Source of the DNA: Sphingomonas sp. J315
GTDB lineage: Bacteria > Pseudomonadota > Alphaproteobacteria > Sphingomonadales > Sphingomonadaceae
Assembly (NCBI RefSeq): GCF_024666595.1
Contig: NZ_CP088296.1
Coordinates: 3,400,501-3,464,500, forward strand
Direction: 5' to 3'
DNA length: 64,000 nucleotides
The first letter of the stretch is position 1; every line of letters begins with the position of its first letter. The notes beneath the pieces were generated by a model. The model was not told the DNA's origin and ran no database searches. It was given only the letters and a program-made list of their open reading frames with translations. A program made the position numbers and the translations under genes. Positions 36,055-44,092 of the stretch are shown piece by piece.

Positions 36055-37301
36055 CAGATCACGCCCCGGTCGCGCAGTTGCGCGATCCGCTCGGCGTCAT
36101 AGCCCAGAGTCGCCGCCAGCACGCGGTCGTTATGTTCGCCGACCTGGATCGGGGTGACATCGTCGAACCCGGTGTCGGCACCCGAAAAGACGATCGGGAT
36201 GCCGGCGGTGCGCAGATCGACCTGCGACCCATAGCTCGGATGCGCGACCGGCACAGCTTCGTGGCGGGAGACGACGCGGGGGTCGATCAGCGCGTCCTCG
36301 GGATGGCGGACGGGCGCGACGGGGACCCCCTGCGCCTCCAGCGCGGCGACCACGGCATCGACCGCAAGCTCGCGCGACCAGCCATTGATCGTCTCCTCCA
36401 GCACCACCGCATTGGCGACACGGCTGTCGCGATTGGCGAAGCGTGGATCGTCCGACAGCTCGGGCTGCCCCATCGCGCGGAACAGGCCCTGCGCCAGCTT
36501 CTCATGCACCGCCACCACCGCAACATAGCCGTCGGCGCATTCGAAGACGCCGAACGGCGAGAGGCGCTGCACGGTCAGGCCGGTGCGCGCCTGCATCCCC
36601 GCCGCCGCCATCGCCGACCAGTTCTCGATTGCGACAAAGCTGGTCAGCGCGCCGAGCATAGACACATCGATATGCTGGCCGACACCGGTGCGGTGGCGCT
36701 GCTCCAGCGCCGAGAGGATGCCGATCACCGAAAAGACCGGGGCGAGCATGTCGGCGATCGGGATGCCGATGCGCACTGGCGGTTCGCCCGGCCCACCGCT
36801 GGCATACATCGCGCCCGACAATGCCTGGATGATGATGTCCATCGCCTTGCCGCCTTCGGGCGCAGTCGCGCCGAAGCCGGAGAGCGAGCAATAGATGATG
36901 CGCGGGTTCGCGGCCTTTGCCGCTTCATAGCCGACGCCGAGCCGGTCGGCGGTGCCGGCGGTGAAATTCTCGACCACGATATCGGCGGTGCGGACGAGGT
37001 CGAGGAACACCTCTTTCGCCTCGGGCGACTTGAGGTTCAATGACACGCCGAGCTTGCCGCGCGCGCGGGTCAGGTGGCTGATCGAGACATCGTCGTCATG
37101 CTTGCGCTCGACGGTGATGCCGTCGCGGCCGACATAGGGGCTGTTCTCGCGCGCCAGATCGCCACCCTTGGGGTCCTCGACCTTGATCACCTCCGCCCCC
37201 AGCCCGGCGAGCAGCAATGTCGCATAGGGTCCGGCAAGCGCGCGGGTCAGGTCGATGACGCGCAGCCCTTCAAGCGGGCGTTCGCGGGTGGCTTCGGTCA
37301 C
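36054..37301 (-). CDS. Class III CoA-transferase (CaiB/BaiF), copy 1
   Basis: A 415-residue family III CoA-transferase, which moves CoA between carboxylic acids through an aspartyl-CoA thioester. Start: GTG 37301, overlapping the upstream stop (GTGA). N-terminal LEGLRVIDLTRALAGPYAT, GAEVIKVEDPKGGD, VVENFTAGTADRLG; the probable catalytic Asp is Asp155 in GKAMDIIIQALSG. Full family length, so probably active. Its neighbours are three more CoA-transferases and a dehydratase-like gene, so it likely swaps CoA between substrate and product acids. Confidence 0.9.
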   Translation of the reverse strand: MTEATRERPLEGLRVIDLTRALAGPYATLLLAGLGAEVIKVEDPKGGDLARENSPYVGRDGITVERKHDDDVSISHLTRARGKLGVSLNLKSPEAKEVFLDLVRTADIVVENFTAGTADRLGVGYEAAKAANPRIIYCSLSGFGATAPEGGKAMDIIIQALSGAMYASGGPGEPPVRIGIPIADMLAPVFSVIGILSALEQRHRTGVGQHIDVSMLGALTSFVAIENWSAMAAAGMQARTGLTVQRLSPFGVFECADGYVAVVAVHEKLAQGLFRAMGQPELSDDPRFANRDSRVANAVVLEETINGWSRELAVDAVVAALEAQGVPVAPVRHPEDALIDPRVVSRHEAVPVAHPSYGSQVDLRTAGIPIVFSGADTGFDDVTPIQVGEHNDRVLAATLGYDAERIAQLRDRGVI

Positions 37302-38467
37302 GGGAGTCGTCCTTCAAGTGCAGCGGCCTGCGCCGCGGTGTAGCCTAGGGTCGCCAGCACCTCCGCCGTATCGGCACCCGCAGGGCGGGCAACGGCGGCG
37401 GGCGTGGCGGGGGTATCGGAAAGCCGGATCGGGCAGCCGGTGTGGCGCACCGTGCCGCCGCCGGGCGCGGGCAGATCGAAGATCATGCCGCGCGCGTGAT
37501 TGTGCTCATTCTCCATCGCCTCCGCGACGGTCAGGATCGGGGCGAACTGGGTGCCCGCCGCGTCGAGGATGGCGAGCCATTCATCGCGCGGCCTGGTCGC
37601 CATCACCTGCGCGATGCGGTCCTTCATCGCGGGCCAGTTGGGACGGTCCATCTGCTTGTCGGCGAGGTCGGGCAGGCCGATCGTCTCGACGAAGATCCGC
37701 CAGTAACGCGGCTCCATGTCGGTGGTGACCAGCCATTCGCCATCGGCGCAGCGCCAGATTCCGCTGTCGGCGCGGTGCATCCCCTTGGGCGGTGCCTTGG
37801 CGAGGTCCGGGTTGCGCGACAGGATGTTGGCGATCAACGCGAGCGAGGCGTCGGACATGGCGATGTCCACCTGCTGCCCCCGGCCCGTCGTCGCGCGCGC
37901 GATGACGGCGGCGAGGATGCCGATCACGGCATTCGATCCGCTCAGCAGGTCGGCGACCGGAACACCGGGGAAGGCGGGGCGGTCCGGATCTTCGCCCATC
38001 CGCGACAAAGCGCCCGCAATCGCCAGCGCGACCGGATCATGGCCGGGCTTGCGCGCATAGGGTCCGGTCTGGCCGCACAAGGTGACGGAGCAATAGATGA
38101 GGCGGGGGTTACGCGCCGCCATCTCGGGCCAGCCATAACCCATGCTGGCCATCACGCCGGGGCGGTAATCCTCGACCAATATGTCGGCCTGATCGATCAG
38201 CTTGAGGATCGCTTCGCGCCCGTCGTCGCTGCCGGGGTCGATCAGTACGCTCTTTTTGCCGCGTGCGAGGATGTCGTGGGCGCGGAGCCGGGCATTTTCC
38301 GCGTCGGACAGCTTGTCCCAGCCAAACACCTTGCGCTGCTTGGCCAGCTCGCGCGGATTCTCGACGCGGATCACCTCCGCGCCGAGGTCCGCGAGCAGCC
38401 AGGTGCAATAGGGGCCGGGGAGGAATTTAGAGAAATCGACGACCTTGAGGCCCTGCAACGCGGTCAT
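37298..38467 (-). CDS. Class III CoA-transferase (CaiB/BaiF), copy 2
   Basis: A 389-residue CaiB/BaiF protein starting at ATG 38467 and overlapping the neighbouring stop (ATGA). N-terminus LQGLKVVDFSKFLPGPYCTW, LGAEVIRVENPRE, ILVEDYRPGVMASMGYGW. The probable catalytic Asp is Asp144 in KPGHDPVALAIAGAL. It has a substrate loop unlike copy 1 and is closer in style to racemase-like members (alpha-methylacyl-CoA racemase type). A role in epimerisation or in CoA transfer is equally possible from sequence alone. Confidence 0.88.
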   Translation of the reverse strand: MTALQGLKVVDFSKFLPGPYCTWLLADLGAEVIRVENPRELAKQRKVFGWDKLSDAENARLRAHDILARGKKSVLIDPGSDDGREAILKLIDQADILVEDYRPGVMASMGYGWPEMAARNPRLIYCSVTLCGQTGPYARKPGHDPVALAIAGALSRMGEDPDRPAFPGVPVADLLSGSNAVIGILAAVIARATTGRGQQVDIAMSDASLALIANILSRNPDLAKAPPKGMHRADSGIWRCADGEWLVTTDMEPRYWRIFVETIGLPDLADKQMDRPNWPAMKDRIAQVMATRPRDEWLAILDAAGTQFAPILTVAEAMENEHNHARGMIFDLPAPGGGTVRHTGCPIRLSDTPATPAAVARPAGADTAEVLATLGYTAAQAAALEGRLP

Positions 38468-39426
38468 TGCCCGTCCTCCAGCGACGACACCCACAGCTTG
38501 CCGGGCAGCTTCACGCCATCGACATCGCGCCACAGCCCCCGCGCGGCGAGATGGTCGCTGGCGAGCGCATCGGCGGGCGTGTCGATCCACGACAGGCCAA
38601 GCCCGTTCGCCTGCGACATTGCGCCAAGCTCGGCGCGGGTGTGGCGCAGGAAGGAGGCTTCGACCACCGCCTCCCACTCGATCAGCGTTTCGCGCGGGAC
38701 ATCGGCGACGAGGATCGCGTCCCAATCGACTTCGGCGAGTGGCCCGGCGGCGTCGCCCATCGCCTTGACCATGCCGCGCATCATCGGCTGGTTGTCGACC
38801 AGCGCCCAGGTGACAAAGCCATCGGCGCACGGCCAGACCTGCCGCACGCCGGACTTGCCGCGGATCAGCAGATTGCCGGTGCGGTTGCCGACCCGCCCGG
38901 TCCATTGCCAGGTCAGCGGCTCGCGATAATTGGCGAGCACGGCGGACTGATAGGCGGAGACCTCGACCAGCTGACCTTTGCCGGTCGTAGCACGGGCATG
39001 GAGCGCGGTGAGCGCGCCGATCACCGCCTGAATGCCGGCGAGCGCATAGGCCTGTTCGCCGGGCAGCGTCAGCGGCGCGCGGTCGGGATCGCCGATGATC
39101 GTCATGAGGCCGGAGCGCGCCATGAGCGTCAGATCGGTTTCGGGCCGCCCGTCATTGGGCCCGCCGGGCAGGAACGGCGCGACGACTACGTCGATCAGCT
39201 TCGGGTTGGCGGCGGCTAGCGCATCGTGGTCGCGGCCGGGATTACGGAACAGGATATCGGCGGTGGCGAGCAGCGCTTCGGTATCGCCGGTCTGCTTGCC
39301 GGGGTTCCACGCCGCGTCGCCGGGTTCGGCGCGCACGACCTGCGCACCCAGTTCGGCGAGCATCCGGCCTGCGAGTTCGCCCAGACCTTCGGTCAGATCG
39401 ACGATGGTGAGATGCGCGAGCATCAT
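38464..39426 (-). CDS. Short class III CoA-transferase-like protein, copy 3
   Basis: A 320-residue CaiB/BaiF relative, about 70-90 residues shorter than its neighbours. N-terminus LTIVDLTEGLGELAGRML, then a shortened region straight to PNDGRPETDLTLMARSGLM, where Asp98 takes the catalytic position. Later YALAGIQAVIGALTALHARA and LSWIDTPADALASDHLAARG are typical. The missing part is the segment between the first Rossmann strand and the active-site helix. It may act only as part of a heteromer with a neighbouring subunit. ATGA overlaps link it to the genes on both sides. Confidence 0.82.
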   Translation of the reverse strand: MMLAHLTIVDLTEGLGELAGRMLAELGAQVVRAEPGDAAWNPGKQTGDTEALLATADILFRNPGRDHDALAAANPKLIDVVVAPFLPGGPNDGRPETDLTLMARSGLMTIIGDPDRAPLTLPGEQAYALAGIQAVIGALTALHARATTGKGQLVEVSAYQSAVLANYREPLTWQWTGRVGNRTGNLLIRGKSGVRQVWPCADGFVTWALVDNQPMMRGMVKAMGDAAGPLAEVDWDAILVADVPRETLIEWEAVVEASFLRHTRAELGAMSQANGLGLSWIDTPADALASDHLAARGLWRDVDGVKLPGKLWVSSLEDGQ

Positions 39427-40635
39427 GCGAGCGCTCCCGCTTCGGTAAGTTCGCGGACTTCGGCTTCGCTCATACCGAGCAGACCGACGAAAATTTCATG
39501 GTTGTGCTCGCCCAGATTGGGCGGCGCGTCGACGCGGATGTCGCTGTCGGAGAAGCGCAACGGCGGGGCGGGCAGTTCGGTGCAGCCCAGCTTGCTGTGC
39601 GTGACCGGGCGGTAATGGCCGCGCTCGATCAGTTCCGGATCGGTGAACACGTCGCGGCCGTCGTTGACCGGCTCGGCTGGGATGCCGAGCGCGGCGAGCC
39701 GGTCGGCCAGAACGCGCTTGTCCTGCCCGCGCGTCCACGCCGAAAGCGCCGCGTCGAGTTCGTCCTCATGTGCCTTGCGCCCGGCCAGCGTGTCGAAGCG
39801 CGCATCGGCGATCCCTGCGACCTGTGCCAGGGCCGCCCATTCGCCATCATCGCGCACCGCAATCGCGATCCATTGATCCACCCCGCGCGCGGGATAGGCA
39901 CCCTGTGGTGCGCGGTGGGGCGAGCGATTGCCGGGCTTGCCGCCCGCGCCGGTCTGCTCGGCCAGAAACCGGTCGGCCATGACGTGGATCAATGGTTCGG
40001 TCTGGCTGATATCGATCAGCTGGCCCTCGCCGGTCTGGCGGCGATGTTCGAGCGCGGCGAGCGTCGCGACGGTCGCGAACATCGGCGCGACGACATCGCC
40101 ATAGGCGAACGGTGCCATGTGCGGATCGCGATCGGGCCAGCCGGACAGCGCCGCCATGCCCGACAATGCGCCCGCCGAATTGCCGTATCCGCGCATCGTG
40201 CCGAGCGGTCCCTTGCGCCCCGCCACGCTGACGCTGATCTGGATGATGTCGGGCTTGATCGACTGGAGCGTATCGAAGCTCAGGCCAATCCGGTCCATAT
40301 AGCCATGGCTGAAATTCTCGACCACGATATCGGCCCAGGCGACCAGCTTCTTCGCGACCTCGATCCCCTTCGGGTCGTTGAGATTGATCGTCACCCCCAG
40401 CTTGCTGGTGTTGGTGATCGCGAAGAAGGTCGAGGCGTCGGGATCGCGTCCGCCACCGGCGAACGGGGGGCGAGAGACGACCCAGGTCGAGCCGCTTGCG
40501 CGATTCGATCTTGATGACCGTCGCGCCCAAGTCCGCCAGATCCTTGGTCGCGCGTGGCCCCGCGCCGACCCAGGAGAAATCGGCGACCTTGACGCCTTCA
40601 AGGGGAGCTTGCTCATCGCGCTGCCACCTTCGCAT
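39423..40635 (-). CDS. Class III CoA-transferase, copy 4, catalytic Asp not conserved (frameshifted at G6)
   Basis: The first part reads [39 protein letters not shown]; removing one base from the plus-strand G6 at 40465-40470 continues [20 protein letters not shown], giving about 403 residues. Where active copies have Asp (DIIIQALSG), this one has [13 protein letters not shown], with Gly at the Asp position; some heteromeric CaiB-type enzymes have one such non-catalytic subunit. The start is uncertain: ATG 40635 keeps the reading frame, while ATG 40616 would give an exact ATGA overlap with dctP but needs a one-base gap in CTCCCCTTG. The C-terminus is [16 protein letters not shown]. Confidence 0.82.
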
Positions 40636-41653
40636 CGCACCGGATATCGCCGCTCGCGATCAGCCGCTGTGCTTCCTCATAGATCGGCACTGCGTCGATC
40701 CCGATCTTGCCTAGCCGCTCGGCCTGAATGCGTGCATCCTTGTTGTAGAGCGCATCGAATGCTTGCTGTTCCTGCGCGGGGATGGTGGAGAAGGTGATCC
40801 CTTCCTTTTTCCCATAATCGATCCCCGCCTGCTCGGCCTTGAGCAATTGGCGGTTGAGCGCCGCTTCCCACACCTTGCGCCCCTCGATCAGGACCGCCTG
40901 AAGGTCGGGGGGCAGCTGTCGCCAGGTCTTGTCCGACATCGCGCGCGCGGGATAGGCGCCGCGACTGAAGCGGATCGTGGTGAAATGTTTCGCGACTTCC
41001 GCGAAGTGCAGGCTGCGGATCGTGTCGGCGGGGGCGACGACGCCGTCGATCACGCCCTTGGCGAGTGCCGAATAGACCTCGCCCATCGGCATGTTGACCG
41101 GGTCCGCGCCGAGTTGCTTGAGGATGTCGACCGCGTCGCTCTGCGCGCGCAGGCGCAGACCGCGAAAGTCGGCGAGGCTGCGGATCGGGCGATCCTTGGT
41201 CAGGACGCCCGGGAAATTGCCGCCCTGCACCGCGAGTACATGCAGCCCGTGCAACTCGTTCTCGAAGGTGGGGAAGCGCTTGGCGAGGCAATCATAGATC
41301 GCAACCTGATCGGTGATCGTTCGCACCCCGCCATAATAGGCCGCCTGTCCGCGGAGCAGGTGCGCGCCGCCCTTGGCATAGATGGGCGTAATCAGGCCGA
41401 TGTCGGCGACGCCGTGACGCACCTCCTCCATGCTCATGTCGGACGAGATCAGCGCGCCGGACCAATAGGGCTTGAACGCGATGCGTCCGCCGCTCTTGGC
41501 CTCGACCCACTTCATCCATTCCTGATCGGCCAGCCCGAACGGGTGGGTGGGGGTATAGGGGCTGGCATAGGTCAGCACATGCTGCGCCGTCGGCGCGGGC
41601 GCGACGTTGCACCCGGCGAGCGCGAGCGCGGCGAGGATCGGTAACAAACGCAT
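40613..41653 (-). CDS. dctP: TRAP transporter solute-binding protein (DctP), lipoprotein
   Basis: A 346-residue periplasmic binding protein of the DctP type, with lipobox ALALAGCN so it should be lipid-anchored. Features: [35 protein letters not shown] region, [20 protein letters not shown] (carboxylate-binding Arg region) and [24 protein letters not shown] systems import organic acids with a sodium gradient. It is the third gene of the operon, 3 bp after dctM, and overlaps the first CoA-transferase gene. The ligand is unknown but should be a carboxylic acid. Confidence 0.9.
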   Translation of the reverse strand: MRLLPILAALALAGCNVAPAPTAQHVLTYASPYTPTHPFGLADQEWMKWVEAKSGGRIAFKPYWSGALISSDMSMEEVRHGVADIGLITPIYAKGGAHLLRGQAAYYGGVRTITDQVAIYDCLAKRFPTFENELHGLHVLAVQGGNFPGVLTKDRPIRSLADFRGLRLRAQSDAVDILKQLGADPVNMPMGEVYSALAKGVIDGVVAPADTIRSLHFAEVAKHFTTIRFSRGAYPARAMSDKTWRQLPPDLQAVLIEGRKVWEAALNRQLLKAEQAGIDYGKKEGITFSTIPAQEQQAFDALYNKDARIQAERLGKIGIDAVPIYEEAQRLIASGDIRCDAKVAAR

Positions 41654-41656
41654 CGG

Positions 41657-42961
41657 TCAGGCCCCCATCACGCTGGGCAGCCACAGCGTCACCACCGGGA
41701 AGGCGATGATCATGGCAAGGTGGAAGAAATCGGCGATCAGGAACGGCACGATCCCGCGGAAGATCTGCCCCAGCGGAATGTCCTTGCCGATCGCCTGAAT
41801 GACATAGACGTTGAGGCCGAGCGGCGGGTGGACGAACCCGATCTCCATCGTGCGGACGAGGAAGATGCCGAACCAGATCGGGCTGTAGCCCAGCTCCAGC
41901 ACGATCGGCAGGAAGATCGGCGTGGTCAGCAGCATCAGCGCGAGGCCGTCGAGGAACGATCCCAGCACCAGCAGCATCAGCGCGATGACGATGACCACAA
42001 CGATCGGGCTTGCGTCCATGTCGCGCACCGTGTTCGACATCAGGTCGGCGATGCCGGTCACGCTGATGAACGTCGCGAACAGGATCGCGCCGAAGATGAT
42101 CAGGTAGATCATGCCCGTGGTCGACAGCGTCTTGGCAAAGCTGTCCGCGATCGCCTCCCGGTTGAACGCCCCGCGAATGCCCATCAGGATGAAGGCGACG
42201 ATGACGCCGACCGACGCGGCTTCGGTCGGGGTGAACCACCCGATCATCAACCCGCCGATCACGAACACGACCAGGATGATGATGTCGATGATCCCGAGCA
42301 GCCCGCGCATCCGGTCGCCCCAGCCGACCCGCACCGAACGCGGCCCCAGCTCGGGCTTGAACCAGCACAGGATCGCGATGGCGATCATGTAGAACAGCGC
42401 CTGGCTGAACCCCGGAATGATCGCCGCAGTGAACAGCCGCCCGATCGACACTTCGGCGATGATGCCGAACACGATCAGCGCGCCCGATGGCGGGATCAGC
42501 GCACCGAGCGTGCCGCCAGCAGCGAGCGCACCGGCGGCGAAACCAGGATTATATCCGGCACGCCGCATCTCGGGCAACGCGGCCGATCCGACGGTGGCGA
42601 CGGTGGCGAGGCTCGATCCGCTGATCGACCCGAAGCCCGCGCACCCCGCGATCGAGGCGAGGCCGAGGCCCCCGCGACGATGCCCGACGAAGCGCGCGGC
42701 AACGTCGAAAAAGTCGCGGCTCGCCCCGGCGGCGAAGCACAGATGCGCCATCAACAGGAACAGCGGGAGGACGCCGAGCTCGTATTTGTTCGCGACCTCG
42801 AACACCACCACGCCCGCCTTGACCAGTGCGGCTTCGGGCGAGAGCATTACCATCAGCCCGACCACGCCGGTCAGCGCAAGGCTGACGCCAATCGGCACGC
42901 CGAGCGTCAGCAGCCCGAGCAGGGCGAGGATGCCGATCAGGCCAATGACCTCAGGCGCCAT
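41657..42961 (-). CDS. dctM: TRAP transporter large permease (DctM)
   Basis: A 434-residue inner-membrane protein with about 12 helices and typical DctM motifs: LGVPIGVSLALTGVVGLMV, LPLFLLMAHLCFAAGASRDFF, GGTLGALIPPSGALIVFGII, GLALMLLTTPIFLPIV and FVHPPLGLNVYVIQAIG. It is the ion-coupled transport subunit. Its start overlaps the end of dctQ by 11 bp. Confidence 0.93.
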   Translation of the reverse strand: MAPEVIGLIGILALLGLLTLGVPIGVSLALTGVVGLMVMLSPEAALVKAGVVVFEVANKYELGVLPLFLLMAHLCFAAGASRDFFDVAARFVGHRRGGLGLASIAGCAGFGSISGSSLATVATVGSAALPEMRRAGYNPGFAAGALAAGGTLGALIPPSGALIVFGIIAEVSIGRLFTAAIIPGFSQALFYMIAIAILCWFKPELGPRSVRVGWGDRMRGLLGIIDIIILVVFVIGGLMIGWFTPTEAASVGVIVAFILMGIRGAFNREAIADSFAKTLSTTGMIYLIIFGAILFATFISVTGIADLMSNTVRDMDASPIVVVIVIALMLLVLGSFLDGLALMLLTTPIFLPIVLELGYSPIWFGIFLVRTMEIGFVHPPLGLNVYVIQAIGKDIPLGQIFRGIVPFLIADFFHLAMIIAFPVVTLWLPSVMGA

Positions 42962-43487
42962 GACCGGCCTCCGGCGTCTCGCGGGTGAAGGCGTGACGGA
43001 CGAACAGGATCGCCACGAACACCAACGCCGCGATCATCAGCAGCCGGAACCAGCGCAGCGGAATGTGCAGCAATTCCGACCGCTCATGCCCGTTCCACAG
43101 ATCGCCAAGCAGGATCACCGATCCGGCGGCGAGCAGCAGCACCGCCAGCGCGCCGAGCAGATTGGCGATCCGCGCCAGCGTCGCGCGCCGCGACGGCGAC
43201 AGCCGGTCGGTCAGGATGTGGACCGCGGCATGACCGCGCGACAGCGTCACCGCGACCATCGACGATGCGGCGATGAACACGATCGCCGCCTGTACGATCT
43301 CGATCGATCCGATCAGCGCAAATCCAGTGTGACGACCGAGCACCGCGATCGAATCCGCGGCGGTCGCGAGCAGCAGGCCCGCCGACCCGATATAGAATGC
43401 GGTCTTGCCCGCGATGCCCGTGATCGGGGCGGGCGGTGGCTCTTCATCATGTAGCGGCGCTGCGCTATCGGTCACCGGGTCGGACAC
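42951..43487 (-). CDS. dctQ: TRAP transporter small permease (DctQ)
   Basis: A 178-residue inner-membrane protein with four helices (GKTAFYIGSAGLLLATAAD, AAIVFIAASSMVAVTLSRGH, LARIANLLGALAVLLLAAGS, LMIAALVFVAILFVRHAF). The short polar motif SRGHAAVHILTDRLSP is typical of DctQ. It is the first gene of the long minus-strand operon and faces the divergent MarR gene, with 89 bp between the starts that must hold both promoters. Confidence 0.88.
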   Translation of the reverse strand: MSDPVTDSAAPLHDEEPPPAPITGIAGKTAFYIGSAGLLLATAADSIAVLGRHTGFALIGSIEIVQAAIVFIAASSMVAVTLSRGHAAVHILTDRLSPSRRATLARIANLLGALAVLLLAAGSVILLGDLWNGHERSELLHIPLRWFRLLMIAALVFVAILFVRHAFTRETPEAGHGA

Positions 43488-43576
43488 GCTCTGCCTCTCC
43501 TGATTGACAGCCTCTCACTGGGGCGGTCTAACTGATTGGTAGGATCAAAACCGTAGATAATTTCAACCATCCGTCA

Positions 43577-44092
43577 ATGGCACGATTTACGGATGACGAC
43601 AAGGGGACGCATGTGACGCAGTTGCGGTCGAAAACGCCGGACGAGGTGCTGGAGGGCGGGCTGAAGCTCGGTCGGCTGGGCGACTATGTCGGCTTTCGCA
43701 TGCGCCGCGTCCAGAATCAGCTGTCGGCCGATTTCGCGGCGGCGACTGCCCATTACGGCATCCGCGCCGGCCTGTTTTCCTCGCTCGCGCTGATCGAGGC
43801 GAATCCGGGGCTGTCGCAACAGCAATTGTCGAGCACCGTCGGCCTCGACAAGTCGATCACCGTCCAGATCGTCGACGAACTGGAAAAGCGCGGCTGGGCG
43901 AAGCGCGAGCGATCGACCGTCGACCGCCGCCGCCACGCGCTGACGATCCAGCCTGAGGGGAAGAAGACGCTCGACGACCTGTTCAACATCATGAAGGGCG
44001 TCGAGGCCGAGGTATTGGCACAGCTCAGCCCCGAGGAACGCCCGATCTTCGACGCCGCGCTCGACCGGATGTACGCGGTCTTTCATCGCTGA
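43577..44092 (+). CDS. MarR-family regulator, divergent to the TRAP/CoA-transferase operon
   Basis: A 171-residue MarR protein. The winged helix includes PGLSQQQLSSTVGLDKSITV and the wing KRERSTVDRRRHALTIQPEG. It is divergent from dctQ, so it is the obvious candidate regulator of the operon 43487-33748; in related aromatic-acid systems the MarR ligand is often a CoA thioester. Its 3' end overlaps the convergent CocE-like gene by 10 bp. I found no convincing palindrome in the 89-bp spacer. Confidence 0.9.
   Translation: MARFTDDDKGTHVTQLRSKTPDEVLEGGLKLGRLGDYVGFRMRRVQNQLSADFAAATAHYGIRAGLFSSLALIEANPGLSQQQLSSTVGLDKSITVQIVDELEKRGWAKRERSTVDRRRHALTIQPEGKKTLDDLFNIMKGVEAEVLAQLSPEERPIFDAALDRMYAVFHR

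Noticed and set aside
34120..36102. 660-codon plus-strand open frame opposite the dehydratase-like gene
   Set aside because: Shadow frame; the minus-strand gene has operon overlaps and family motifs, this one has neither.
43488..43576. Possible operator in the dctQ/MarR divergent spacer (GGTAGGATCAAAACC)
   Set aside because: No symmetric repeat beyond chance; not strong enough to list as a site.
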